A DNA stretch of 64,000 nucleotides from Onthophagus taurus (taxonomy: Eukaryota > Arthropoda > Insecta > Coleoptera > Scarabaeidae). A program made the translations under genes and the position numbers. The notes below the pieces were generated by a model, which was not told the DNA's origin, searched no databases, and saw only the letters and a list, made by a program, of their open reading frames with translations. Location of the stretch: positions 1,860,001-1,924,000 of the forward strand of contig NC_091976.1 of NCBI RefSeq assembly GCF_036711975.1, written 5' to 3'. Shown here one piece after another: positions 45,745 to 56,440 of the stretch (positions are counted from its first letter, which is position 1; each line of letters starts with the position of its first letter).

Positions 45745-47395
45745 TTTCAATCAATGTAAAAGGTAATTGTAATAAAAACTTCTTACTTGCTTATATTATT
45801 TTTATTTTATATGGTACTAGTTTAATAAAAATAATAATTTCAGCTCCGAGTAAAATATCTTTTTCTCTTTATCATCTTCATAGCGTAACTCAGAACTTAT
45901 TCAAGATAATTAATTTAACATTTAAAAACGTTGTGATGAAAATGAATATTTTCTTGCTCATTTTAATACTTTTTGGTATGTTTTTCCAGAAAATCTTTTC
46001 ATGAATGAAATTTTCCAATTGTATAAGTTACCAAATTTCATTGCGCTAGACACACGCGTTTAGATTATACAGCGTGTGCTCGTGGATTATTTCTAACAGT
46101 GTAACATATCTGAAAATATGTGCTCATAAACAACCACCAAATTTGGTGGTAAGGACATATCTGGGTTAATACTCATAAACACATTTCTTGAATGAAACGA
46201 TATCTATAAGTGTTGAAATTAATTTCTAAGAATGCGGAAATTTCGAGTGGAGATTTTGTCGGAATTGTAATATATTTTATATCGATTGGTGTTTTCTGAT
46301 TAAAGAGGATTTTGTGACTTGTTTTTTAAACTGGATTTATTAACAGGTGATGTCATCAGTAAATATTTGTAATCGGTTTAAAAGGAATTCGTTTTTTAGT
46401 TTCTGGGAGCTTAATAGATTAATTTAATCATGTTTCACAATATTACCAATTTTTTGATGTTATGGAGAGATATCTTTCCAAAGAAAATCATCTAAAATTG
46501 ATTTCTTTTATTACATCTTATTATTTCTTTTAAATTAGTTTTACATGTAACAATTAATATTACAATTAACCTGGCATATGAATTAAAGCGCATTTGGAAA
46601 CTATGTTAGGTGGCATAAAGAAACACCGATCATGAAGAAAACTTGAATATGATTTTCACGTATTCGGTGGAGATCTACTTCGTTCCAATGCCGATTTAGA
46701 TTTCCACATAGTGTAAAGGTCACTACGTAACCAAATTCAAATCTACGATTGAAATCATCTTCAGTTTAAATTTGTTCTTATGTATTGCAGAACGGTTTAT
46801 GCTTACTAGTACTTGTGCAATCCTTGGTTGTCAAGCTTGTTAGGAATCGTACCGTTATGATCCTGTCTGTAGTCAAGCGACAAAGCTGTTAGCAAATAAA
46901 GAACAACTGTTTACTTGTAGAAGTTATGTTTTTAGATTGTAATGTGCTAGTAAACAGTAAACACGTAGATAACGAAATTCTCCGTCTATTTTTTCTTCTC
47001 CAACCTGTTCAACCCTACATAAGTAGCTTAAATCTGTGGTTGTTTATATTTATTTACAAATTTTCAATAGATGTCAAGCGTACTGTTGGGTCAAGATTCT
47101 TAACGGGAAATGTGATACAATAGGCACCAAGAAATGCTTTCCTAGTCTTTCTACTCTACCCATCCCCCGTGTCACCCATCTGATTATGTCCTGCACCCCA
47201 TGTTCTTTCTTGTCGTGTGCCATAAATCATATTTATGTCTTCTTCTGCACCTTCTTTATATTTAATTTGATAACCATGACTTAATGGATGTAACAACCAT
47301 CTTTGCAAATGTGCAGTCGCAATGACAGAAATTTTAGCCTTTTCTTCTTCCTTTTCCTATAGATGCGGTCTATAGAAAAAGGTCTGTTATTTCTT
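45745..47395. other. Unassigned AT-rich DNA
   Basis: No coding family recognised. A TG-rich patch at 46590-46900 is less AT-rich but shows no ends or motifs. Confidence 0.4.
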
Positions 47396-47439
47396 ATAAG
47401 ATCTGTCTCTAAAATACCTCCTTAGAAGTTGACTGCCAG

Positions 47440-48900
47440 CTATTTGTAACCATAATATTTGGCAGTTGTTATCTCAGATTCCACGGACGTGGTACTACAA
47501 TCTCTTTGCGCTCCCTTCCTCATCCCACAATGTTCTGACCTGGTATTAATCTCTGATGCCGGAGTTCTTAATTCTATCCTATTTGAGTTTTCCTGAGATC
47601 GAGAAAGTACGAAAATGTGAAAATTTGATGCATTCGTAGTTTTACAAGTGCTTAATAGTAACACCCGGGATTCGGAGCATATTACAAAAAAAAACTCTTA
47701 GAACAAAAGTGGTAGCAAATTTTATTCTTAACAATACTTCTTAACATGGATGTACCAGTCTCTTCTTCGCTGTCTACACTATCGTGCAACATCCTGCATC
47801 CCGCACTGTTCCTAAATGTTAGTGTTTCTTACTTTGAAACTAATTATCATTTCTCACTTCTCGTTTTGTCTCGGGTAGTTCTTAAAATACACATTTCAGC
47901 AATCCTCAACATGTTTTTTGTCTTGTTATTTTCACGGACGTCTAGACCGTTGGTTGGTCATAATGGCCTTTATGCAGATTTATTACTTAATTCTTACTTT
48001 GCTATTTGTTTAGCTGTATTGGTTTGACCAAATAATGTCTCATAAGCATCCCGATAGGGCTGCTGCTTTATTTACTTAACTCCTTATTTCTTTAGTAAGG
48101 TCGTAACTGCAGTAGATGTCCATACCTAGATATCTGAAGATGTTGGTGGTTCCTTGCTAAATGTCATGGCTTTTGTTCTATTTATAGATGTTGTCATTTT
48201 GAAATATCAGGCTGACGAGTAGAATTTAAAGAGTTGTCTCTGCAGGTCATGCTCAGTCTCTGTTATGACACATCATCGGTGTAGCACATCGTACTGCTCC
48301 TTTTGCTGCTCATTCTGTATCCCAGTTCAATTCCCATTCAATGATGCCACCTGTTGTATAATTTCATCCATTAAAAAGTTGAACAGGAAGGCTTAAACTA
48401 TCTCCATATCTCTTTCCTTCTGCTGTTTCTTCTGGTATACTGGTTTTTATTTGTTGCCACCACTTCTTGGCTTCAGGTTCGTCGGTTGTGTGGGTGTTTT
48501 CCATTAGTACAATTTTGCATAAAACAAAGTTGTGACGAAGAGTACTCAGGTTGGCTTGGGACTCTGTTATTATGAAGTCAATCATAGATCGTTGTCCTTT
48601 GGAGTTGCAGAAAATATACTTGCGCTGTGTTTTGAACGGGTAGCTCATTCCTGGTGGAAAAACCAATCAAAAGCTCGCCATTCTTGTTAAAAGTTACTTC
48701 ACAAGTTATCTCACTTCCTATTCTAAGTAAAAGTTTTATGATTCTTCTGCGTTCTTGGATATGTCGGGGATATGTTGTTCTTGTTGATTTCTTTGGATAC
48801 TCTTAGTATTCGATGTCTTTTATGTTCTTCGTGTACCTTTCGCATAGTAGTATGTCGACTCCAAAATGTGCTCTTGATCTTTTTTTAGGTTTCTGATAAC
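47440..48900 (-). mobile_element. RTE-like LINE remnants (endonuclease end, RT and C-terminus)
   Basis: Minus from 48900: FKTQRKYIFCNSKGQRSMID and FIITESQANLSTL (endonuclease C-terminus, 48643-48540), THTTDEPEAKKWWQQIKTS (linker), then LFNFLMDEIIQQVASLNGN (48400), a YTDD box in LHRYTDDVS-like context (48275) and ETEHDLQRQLFKFYSS. MTTSINRTKAMTFSKEPPTS is at 48200 and NNKTKNMLRIAEMCILRTTR at 47900. A second related C-terminal scrap is at 47600-47440. Frames are broken and the central RT is deleted. Confidence 0.75.
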
Positions 48901-49198
48901 CCACATATTATATTAAGTTTATGCTTTTTCCTCTCGATAAATCGTTCCATAACGCAATGTTCTAACATGCTAATCTGGTGGTATTACATCTTTTCAAACA
49001 TCTGTCCTTGTTCATTGCGTAGGTCTTTATAATTAATAATAATTATATCGATTATAGTTTTTGAGTATATAAATTAATTTTAATCAAGTAACAGACAGCT
49101 TTTTAGTGTCAACTTCAAACTACAACTCAAAAAATAAACCAAAAAATTCAATTTATTCATTTTTAGTTTATATTTTTTCACTACATTTAATAAACAAC

Positions 49199-49390
49199 AT
49201 GAGAAGATCGCAAAATGGAAATGCATCCGATGAAGAAGCGAAACAAAAAACGAGAGAAATCGTGTTATCGAACCTGTTAATGTTTGGGATTATAGTTGTA
49301 GCGGTTAGACTAAGTAAGTAACTATTTAAATGAAGGTAAATATTACGTTATTTTTTTACAGCACCTTTTGTCGTACGGTTATTCAGTTGA
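49199..49390 (+). CDS. TOM5-like mitochondrial import subunit, paralogue B
   Basis: Exons 49199-49313 and 49362-49390 (intron 48 nt, donor GTAAGT, acceptor TTTTTTTACAG) join in phase 1 to 47 residues: MRRSQNGNASDEEAKQKTRE, then IVLSNLLMFGIIVVAVRLTP and FVVRLFS. It aligns gap-free with paralogue A over the last 29 residues (REMVLSNLLLFG against REIVLSNLLMFG), and the intron falls at the same codon and phase. This indicates gene duplication. It converges on the serine protease, whose stop is 166 bp downstream. Confidence 0.78.
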
Positions 49391-49555
49391 GAAATTTAAG
49401 TAGAAAAATTCAAATAATAAAATAAACCTTTTTTGTGATGTACCTTTAATGAAAATGTATAAAAGAATATTAAATTAAATCAGTGTTATTATGAAATTAT
49501 TTGATGTGATAAATAAAACATCCAATTTTCAAAAATAAATAAAAAAATATCACAT

Positions 49556-50858
49556 TTATTTTAAAAATGATTTTATCCAGTCGGTAAATTGGCTAACATC
49601 CGTAAACACTAAATATTGGCTTAGATCGCATACTTTTGACGTATCAAACAGTGATAAGGAAACTAATCCTCTTAAAGTCCATCGTCCACCTCTTTGCATT
49701 ATGAAACCTCCACCGCTGTCACCGTTACAAGGACCTGATCCATTTCGGAAACCTAAATAAATTAAATTTAATAAACCAATTTTTAATTATTAACTACTTT
49801 TTTACCTGCACAAAACGTTCTTTCCGTTACAACTTCTTGTAAAGTTTCTTGACTTTTTCGGCACACCTCGGAATCAACAATAGGTAAAACGACTTGTTTA
49901 GCCTCAGCCGAGGTTTGAACACCGTTTTCATCTTTCCCCCAACCAGCAACGATACCCATTTGACCAACAATTCGATTTAAATTACTTTCTTCGCTCCATA
50001 AACAAATCGGTCTTATAAAAGTTTTAAATTCGATTTTTTTGGTTAATGTTATCATTCCAATATCGGCATCGGCAAAAAGCTCTCTGTAATCTTTATGAAT
50101 GGTTATCTGTTCGGCGTAGACCATTAAAGATTCATTATCGACCCATTGTTGGATGTTGTGTTTACCCAATATTACCAAGAGGTCATCCGTTCGAATATTT
50201 CTGCCGTTTCTACGAAGACAATGGGCGGCTAAAATGATTAATTAAGTTATTGTTAAATGATTGTAATTTTTATACGAACCTGTTAAAACGTGTTTGTTTG
50301 AAATCAAATTTCCACCACAAATAAAAACTAATCCAAGATTTTGAATAACATATAAAGCAGCTAACCACGGATGATGTCCTCTTTCGATTGGATGTCCATA
50401 AGAAATTAAATAATTCGTCGCCAAAGATTTTCCGCAAACATCCGCGATGTCATCTGTTCGTATATCGACGTTAAAATTATTATTATTATTATTTTCAGTG
50501 CTTCTTTGAGGAATTTCGGTAGTGGTCGGTGCCGTAAACGTAATAATTTGATTCAAATTTAAATCTTTGGGTGGATTTTGATCGGCGTAACCATTTGTAC
50601 TAGTTGTTGTTAAATAGAAGAATGGATTATTTGGATAGTCTTTTTTCGGGCCATTTTCATTAAAGTAATCAATTCGCGGCGAGTTATCAACATTTTCTGT
50701 AACAAATTGTGGATTTCCACCCGGATTATTATAAAAATCGAAATTATTTGATGTTGGCGACGATACAACCGAGGGGTTAAGTGGAAATAAACCAGACGTC
50801 ACGTTGATTTTTAGTACGTGTTGGAGTGTGATTGTTGTTAAAACAGGAACGGCCTTAA
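49556..50858 (-). CDS. Trypsin-like serine protease, gd-like; three exons visible, 5' end missing
   Basis: Exons on minus: 50858-50280, 50228-49806, 49752-49556, joining in phase. The first visible exon encodes VPVLTTITLQHVLKINVTSG, a long Asn/Pro/Thr-rich linker with an Asn run (50478-50495), then DVCGKSLATNYLISYGHPIE and the S1 domain start HHPWLAALYV, CGGNLISNKHVLT. Exon 2 supplies AAHC (catalytic His), DADIGMITL (Asp) and FIRPICLW. Exon 3 gives NGSGPCNGDSGGGFMIQ (Ser). All three catalytic residues are present. The wording is closest to insect gastrulation-defective-like proteases (from memory). The exon starts in phase 1, so a signal peptide and N-terminal module must lie in exon(s) further upstream, which were not found; the Tc1 element sits there. 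Confidence 0.85.
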
Positions 50859-50859
50859 C

Positions 50860-51125
50860 TGAAAAAATAATTTATTTTAATTAAAAAATTAAGTTAATTA
50901 AGTATTCAAAATAGTTATTAATTTCAATAAGATTATTTTAATCAAGAAGTGATACCAAACGGGAGGTTGCTTGTAATTGATAACCTATGTCAATTTGCGT
51001 CAAAAATTTCAGAGTAATCTGATTATTATCAACACCTTTGTTTATTATTATTAAAAACATTAAAAACGGCAAGAATATAACTGTTTCGAATGAAACTATG
51101 TACGAAATTGTAAAAGTTTCGCTAT
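50860..51125 (-). other. Upstream intron of the serine protease
   Basis: AT-rich sequence beyond the acceptor TTTTTTCAG at 50859. No earlier exon is recognisable. Confidence 0.45.
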
Positions 51126-51200
51126 ATTATAATAATAATAATAAATAACTTTATTGTCTCCATTACAAAGAAGAAACTACAATACAAATATATACATAAT
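51126..51200 (-). mobile_element. LINE 3' tail remnant
   Basis: On minus it reads TTTGTAATGGAGACAATAAA then TTATTTATTATTATTATTATA, the same 3' end type as the LINE at 31809. The Tc1 element begins two bases beyond. Confidence 0.5.
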
Positions 51201-51571
51201 AAACTGACCGGCAAAAAAAACCGGCCACTATAAATTTGCCACAACTTCAAAGCTGGCTTTCTCGCGTACCGCGCATTCGATTTTGATGATTCTTTTTTTG
51301 ATGGAAAGGTTGATTCTTCTGTAATAATCCTGCTATAGAAATTTTCGTTCAGATTTTAATTTGAGCATATACGGGGTGAGAAAAATGAGGAAAACTTTTA
51401 TTCTCGAAATTTGTAACACCCTGTGGGGTGCAGCTGCTACAGCAGAGGGTATTACCTAGAATCAAACAGTAGCCCAATCTTTTCTGAGCATTTTCTTTTT
51501 TTATTTACTCTATTATCTCTGTTACTAACGAAGATGCAGCATTTTAAAGCGATCGCCTGTGAAAACAAGAT

Positions 51572-51862
51572 GTGTGACAATAGTAGCTGATGACCGTTTT
51601 ATTGTTCTAAGCAATCGTAGAACGACAGCTGCATAAGCTCAGCATCGTCTTCAAATGGTGCGTGTTGTTGATGTCAGTGAGAGAAGGCCGAGGCTGCTTC
51701 TTAGATGTCGATGTGCGCGTCTTCAATCTGCGCGCTTACATATGAATTGGGAGATCGAGCAATAGAGGAATGAGTAGTGCAATGGAGGTCCTTTTTACGG
51801 ATGAGTAATGGTTTTGTCTACTATCACCCGATAGTCAGGAGCGAATATGAGGACGTTGAAAT
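51572..51862 (+). pseudogene. Degraded Tc1 transposase fragment, head-to-head with the intact copy
   Basis: Plus: VADDRFIVLSNRRTTAA, then HRLQMVRVVDVSERR, RCARLQSARLHMNWEIEQ and a stop-ridden continuation. These equal residues ~60-190 of the intact transposase (DDRFIVLNTLRNRRTTA, HRLQMVRGIDVSER, RARLQFGRLHTNWEMEQ) with small deletions. The first ~60 codons are missing between it and the left arm. Confidence 0.85.
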
Positions 51863-51884
51863 AAAAGATTTGTGGACTATACAA

Positions 51885-52901
51885 TTATGAAACTCGAAAG
51901 TCTCGAGCCAAAATAACGTCATGTAGTCGACGCGGCATCGAACTGATTAGGTTTGTAATTGATTCCTGAGGAATTGCGGTAAACTCTTCTTCAAGAGCAA
52001 TTCGTAACTCCTGAAGGTTGTCCGGTAGGACAGGACGACGACGAATGCGTCTCTGAAGTTGATCCCAAAGATGTTCGATAGGGTTAAGGTCCGGGCTGCA
52101 CGCTGACCACTCCATCCGTTCAATACCCACCTCATCAAGATATTCGCTAACCACACGTGCTACGTGCGGTCGCGCATTGTCATGCATTAGCATGAATCCG
52201 TCACCAATAAAATGGGAATAGGGCACGACAGCTTCTTGCAGAATATCTTGGATATAACGGTGGGCATTTAGCGTGCCATTTTCAACAAAGATGAGCGCTG
52301 TATGCGCTTCCATCGAAATACCCGCCCATACCATGACCGAACCTCTATGGAAAGGTACTCTTTCCGAAATTGTGCAAGTCGCAAACCTTTCATTACGACG
52401 TCTCCACACTCGTTCTCGACCATCAGGTGACCGGAGACATAATCGGGACTCGTCAGTGAAGAGCACCTTACCCCATTGTTCCATTTCCCAATTCGTATGT
52501 AGGCGCCCAAATTGAAGACGTGCTCGCCGATGTCTCTGGAGCAGCCGCTGTCTTTTGGCTGGTCTTCTTGCAGTTAGATCACTTTCAGTAAGTCTTCGAC
52601 GAATGGTTCTTTCACTTACGTCAATCCCACGCACCATTTGAAGACGATGCCGAGTTTCTATAGCAGTCGTTCTACGATTCCTCAGAGTGTTTAGCACAAT
52701 AAATCGATCATCAACTGCTGTTTTGACTCGTCTTCTACCGGAACCTTGCCGCCTAGTAAAATTTCCTGTTTCCACATATCGGTTCCAGGCATCCTGAACT
52801 GTTGTTCGGCGTATACCCAACGTATGGGCAACGTACCGCTGACTTTTGCCATCTTCAATTAAACTAATAATACGCGCAACATCAGTTATTGACAACGGCA
52901 T
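51885..52901 (-). CDS. Tc1-like transposase, complete frame, 338 residues
   Basis: ATG 52901 to the stop at 51885 with no interruption. The N-terminal paired-type helix-turn-helix contains VARIISLIEDGKSQRYVAHT and RTTVQDAWNRYVETG, followed by a GSGRRR hook and a second helix-turn-helix (VSERTIRRRL). The catalytic triad reads KVLFTDESRL (D), MLMHDNARPHVAR (D) and DLNPIEHLWDQL (E), with 34 residues between the second D and E by hand count (DD34E, Tc1 type). The enzyme cuts and pastes the element at TA sites. No missing key residue was noticed, so activity is possible. A TTG three codons upstream is in frame but ATG is preferred. Confidence 0.92.
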   Translation of the reverse strand: MPLSITDVARIISLIEDGKSQRYVAHTLGIRRTTVQDAWNRYVETGNFTRRQGSGRRRVKTAVDDRFIVLNTLRNRRTTAIETRHRLQMVRGIDVSERTIRRRLTESDLTARRPAKRQRLLQRHRRARLQFGRLHTNWEMEQWGKVLFTDESRLCLRSPDGRERVWRRRNERFATCTISERVPFHRGSVMVWAGISMEAHTALIFVENGTLNAHRYIQDILQEAVVPYSHFIGDGFMLMHDNARPHVARVVSEYLDEVGIERMEWSACSPDLNPIEHLWDQLQRRIRRRPVLPDNLQELRIALEEEFTAIPQESITNLISSMPRRLHDVILARDFRVS

Positions 52902-53351
52902 CTTTGACAACTGTCAATTTACTATTCGAAACAACTGACATACGTTACTTAGCGCGCCACCGTAGATTTTGTATGCTTGTTTGTCTTGTTTTCACAGGCG
53001 TTCGCTTTAAAACACTGCATCTTCGTTAGTAACAGAGATAATAGAGTGAATAAAAAAACAAAATGTTCAGAAAAGATTGGGTTACCGTTTGATTCCAGTT
53101 AACACCCTCTGCTGTAGCATCTGCACTCCACAGGGTATTACAAATTTCGAGAAAAAATGCTTTTCTCATTCTTGCACCCTGTATATGCTCAAATTAATAT
53201 CCGAATAAAAATTTCTATCGCAGGATTATTACAGAAGAATCAACCTTTCGATCAAAAAAGGAATTATCAAAATCGAATGAGTGGTTCGCGAGAAACCCAG
53301 CTTTGAAATTGTGGCAAAATTTTAGTGGCCAGTTTTTTTTGCCGGTCAGTT

Positions 53352-54060
53352 TATATGGAGATCAAACGGCGCACATACGTTGATTTTAACGATTTAAGCG
53401 GTCAAAAGTTGAATTCAAAATGTAATCATAATTACAAAGGAAATACACAAAGAGTGTATTGACAGTTCCAGAAACAAAAGGTAACACTATCCTATCCGTG
53501 GTAGTTCTTTAGGTTCTTTGCGTAAGCAACTCTTACAAAGTCAATATTTGAATTTCTGTGTCTATCACTAAAGTGAGGGTGATGGATCCCGATAGTTCAC
53601 ATAAGAATCAATAGGGATTACAATATTTTAAAAAACCTGCGATGTTTTTAAGGATTGAAACTTTGTGTATTTTTGACGAAATTTCCTGTATATTTTGCTT
53701 TTAAAATCTATTTTGTTGTACTATCGCGCCCGATCGAGCTATAATTCTTTTTGATTATGATACTTTGTACTTTCATTTAACTGATGACGATTAAATCAGC
53801 TGCGGATACAGCGCGTTTCATAAATTTCAGAAACTTATACGTTATGACTTGAAATAGAGGAAAAAACACGGAATTTGATTTTTCTATATTATTCTGTTTT
53901 CAAGTGATTTCAACATCATCTAGCACGTCTGGAATAAAAGGAGTACCTCGTCGATATTTATATGATACAACTCAATTTTCCAACTGTAGATGAAACAACT
54001 ATTCATGTAAAGTTGGATAATTGAGTCATTTGGAGAAGCATCTCTTGTCGTACTCCTGTA
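53352..54060. other. Unassigned DNA between Tc1 and Transib
   Basis: No coding family or repeat ends recognised. The flank right after the Tc1 TA may continue the interrupted LINE tail region but shows no motif. Confidence 0.4.
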
Positions 54061-54144
54061 ACGCTGAAGATAAGATAAGATGTCTGAAGAAAAGATTTGG
54101 TTACTTTAAATCTTCAATAAAAGTGAAATGATCGAAAGCTCATA

Positions 54145-55802
54145 AGCGCCGAAAAACAGAACAGGTTCGCACGACTGTAGACGATGAGGTTACTATTCAT
54201 GTTGCACAAACAACCTTAAGAGAAAGAGGGAAAAGAGATGCCAAATTCTGAAAAACATCACAAATTCTCCTACTCGTGCTAGAACATATAAGAAAGCTTT
54301 CCAACCCAAATATTGCCAACAAGAAATTCACCGGAGGCTGATTTAACTAAGCGGCAATATGAAGTTATTAGAAGTAGGAACAAAGCACTTTATCCGTGCT
54401 ACAATCTAGAAATTAAAGTAAAACAAGATTGCTATCCACCTAAAGAATGTATAAGGGTCACAAGTACCTGCGCCGTAAGTACATTACAAGGCCTCATGAA
54501 CAGCACTGTTACGCACTTTTCAATTTATCTGGAAGAAGTACTAGCAACCCTCAATGAAAACGAAAAAAATTCGTTGCTAATTCTTTGTAAATGGGGTTGT
54601 GATGGTTCGCAGCAAGCAAAATATAAACAGAAATTCGATAATGATGCTGATTCAGACGGTCATATATTTCTGAGTTCTTTCGTACCAATACAAATAGTTT
54701 GTGGCAAAGATAAAAAGAAAGTCATTTGGCAAAACCCAACACCGTCTTCGCCAAAATATTGCCGACAGATAAGATTCAGATTTCTGAAGGAAAACAGGAT
54801 GTTACTAAAGAAGAAATTAGCTTTGTCGAAGAGTCTGCACACAGTTTAGTTGCTACCGAAGTCATTTTGAACGGAAAGACATTCCTGTTTGGACATATAT
54901 TGAAAATGACTATGGTTGACGGAAAGGTTTGCAACGCAGCTACTGGCACAAAATCAACGACACGGTGTTATATATATAACTTAACATCAAAAGATTTCAA
55001 TAATCTGGATCTAGAAAAAAAAGTAGTGAGTAAACCTGCTATCGAATTTGGTTTATCTGTTTTGCACGCCAGAATACGATTGTTAGAGAGTATTTTACAT
55101 TTGGCTTATAAATTGCCAGTCAAGAAATACAGACAGAAAAGAAGTAAGGAGGAAAAAAGCGTCGAAGAACAAACGAAATTACACATTCAATAAAGATTTA
55201 GGAAAGAGACGGGATTGTTAATAGATATGCCAAAGGCTAGTTATGGAAATACTAACGATGGAAACACTAGCCGAAGATTCTTCGAAAATGCAAATTTAGC
55301 TGCTGAGATCACAGGAATTGTTTATAATTTATTGTACAGACTTAAAGTAATTTTGGAAGTCATTTCATCTGGTCATAAAATTGATACCAAGAAATATGAT
55401 GAATATGCCCTGGATACGGCTAAATTATACGTTCAATTGTATGGATGGCATCCGATTACACCATCCATGCATAGGATATTAATACATGGTGCTACCATCA
55501 TTAAAAATGCTTTGTTGCTCATAGGGCAATTATCAGAAGAAGCCCAAGAGGCTCGAAACAAACATTTTCGAATGTACCGCGAAAACTTTGCCAGGAAATT
55601 TTCAAGAGAAGATTGTAACCGCGATATATATAATACATTATTATTAAGCTCAGACCCACTTTTGAGCAGCACAACACAAATTAAAAAAAGGTGTAAATCG
55701 AAATCATTCTGCCCAGAAACAATAGAAATGTTAATATCAGCTGAGCCTTATATTGAAACCAGTACTACACCAGATTCTTCATATAGCGAGCAAGATTTGT
55801 GA
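54145..55802 (+). pseudogene. Transib (RAG1-related) transposase pseudogene
   Basis: Plus, three frames in sequence. The start is at 54170-54310 (TTVDDEVTIHVAQTTLRERG, NITNSPTRARTYKKAF). Frame 54313-54790 reads EADLTKRQYEVIRSRNKALY, YPPKECIRVTSTCAVSTLQ, LCKWGCDGSQQAKYKQKF (first catalytic Asp), VIWQNPTPSSPKYCRQIRF. A shift to 54790-55193 gives GKVCNAATGTKSTTRCYIYN and FGLSVLHARIRLLESILHLA. The third frame, 55215-55802, has NTNDGNTSRRFFENANLAAE (catalytic Glu region), WHPITPSMHRILIHGATI and RMYRENFARKFSREDCNRDI. Transib transposases are the relatives from which RAG1 derives. Two frameshifts and a stop inactivate it. The usual CACWATG ends were not found. Confidence 0.85.
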
Positions 55803-56440
55803 TTAAATATGAAATGATTATTGACATTGTTTACTAACATAATATACCTACGAACAAATATTATGGGACAGTGATTTCGGAAATGAATGCTTATTGTGAT
55901 TATTATGTCTTTTAAGATACCTTTTATAACTGTGTTAAATTAATATGTTTGAATTGTCTGTATTTGTTTTTAAATAATCATATTAATTAGTAATTATTAT
56001 GAAAAATACCGAATTATTATTGTTTATCCCATTTAGAACTGATATAGATCATAAAATGATTTTGACCGTGTAAATCGATCAAATCAACCTATGTGCGGCG
56101 GGATCCAGAATAGTCTGTTCTATCCAACCGTAAAATAAAAAAAAAATTCTATGGATTACAACAAATAAAAAGAAAAAAAACAAAGGCAAAATCTTGAAAT
56201 CATTAATACAGTATCACCCGAATCATATCAAATCTAAATTTAAACATAATTAAATTAAATGAAAGGGCCCAAAAGACCCAAACGTAAATTAAATGAAAGA
56301 GGAAAAAAAAAGAAAGAAGAGGAGAAAAAAAAACAATAATAATGAAAATTAAAAAAGGACTCAGTGTAATATCTGATGGCGTAACTGTTAACATCGTAAC
56401 AATGACTTTATATCAATAAGGTCAAAATATAGGCCAAAAA
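55803..56440. other. AT-rich DNA and presumed LINE 3' UTR
   Basis: From about 56130 upward the minus strand could be the 3' UTR of the LINE that ends its coding at 56447. A and T runs are prominent and no tail is certain. Confidence 0.35.

Larger units (their letters stand above)
51202..53351. mobile_element. Tc1-like element with long inverted repeats, TA target duplication
   Basis: The outer ends AACTGACCGGCAAAAAAAAC (51202) and its complement (53351) are flanked by TA on each side. The inverted arms extend ~360 bp (51202-51560 and 52965-53351), with shared blocks such as ACTCTATTATCTCTGTTACT and GCGATCGCCTGTGAAAACAAG-like text. Inside are the complete transposase on minus and a degraded transposase start on plus, head to head. 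The right arm and ORF look well preserved while the left transposase piece is ruined. Confidence 0.88.

Noticed and set aside
46590-46910. Possible long terminal repeat
   Set aside because: No matching second copy, terminal inverted dinucleotides or primer site could be shown.
50478-50495. TTA/AAT microsatellite as a repeat element
   Set aside because: It is in frame within the protease exon and encodes an Asn run in the linker.
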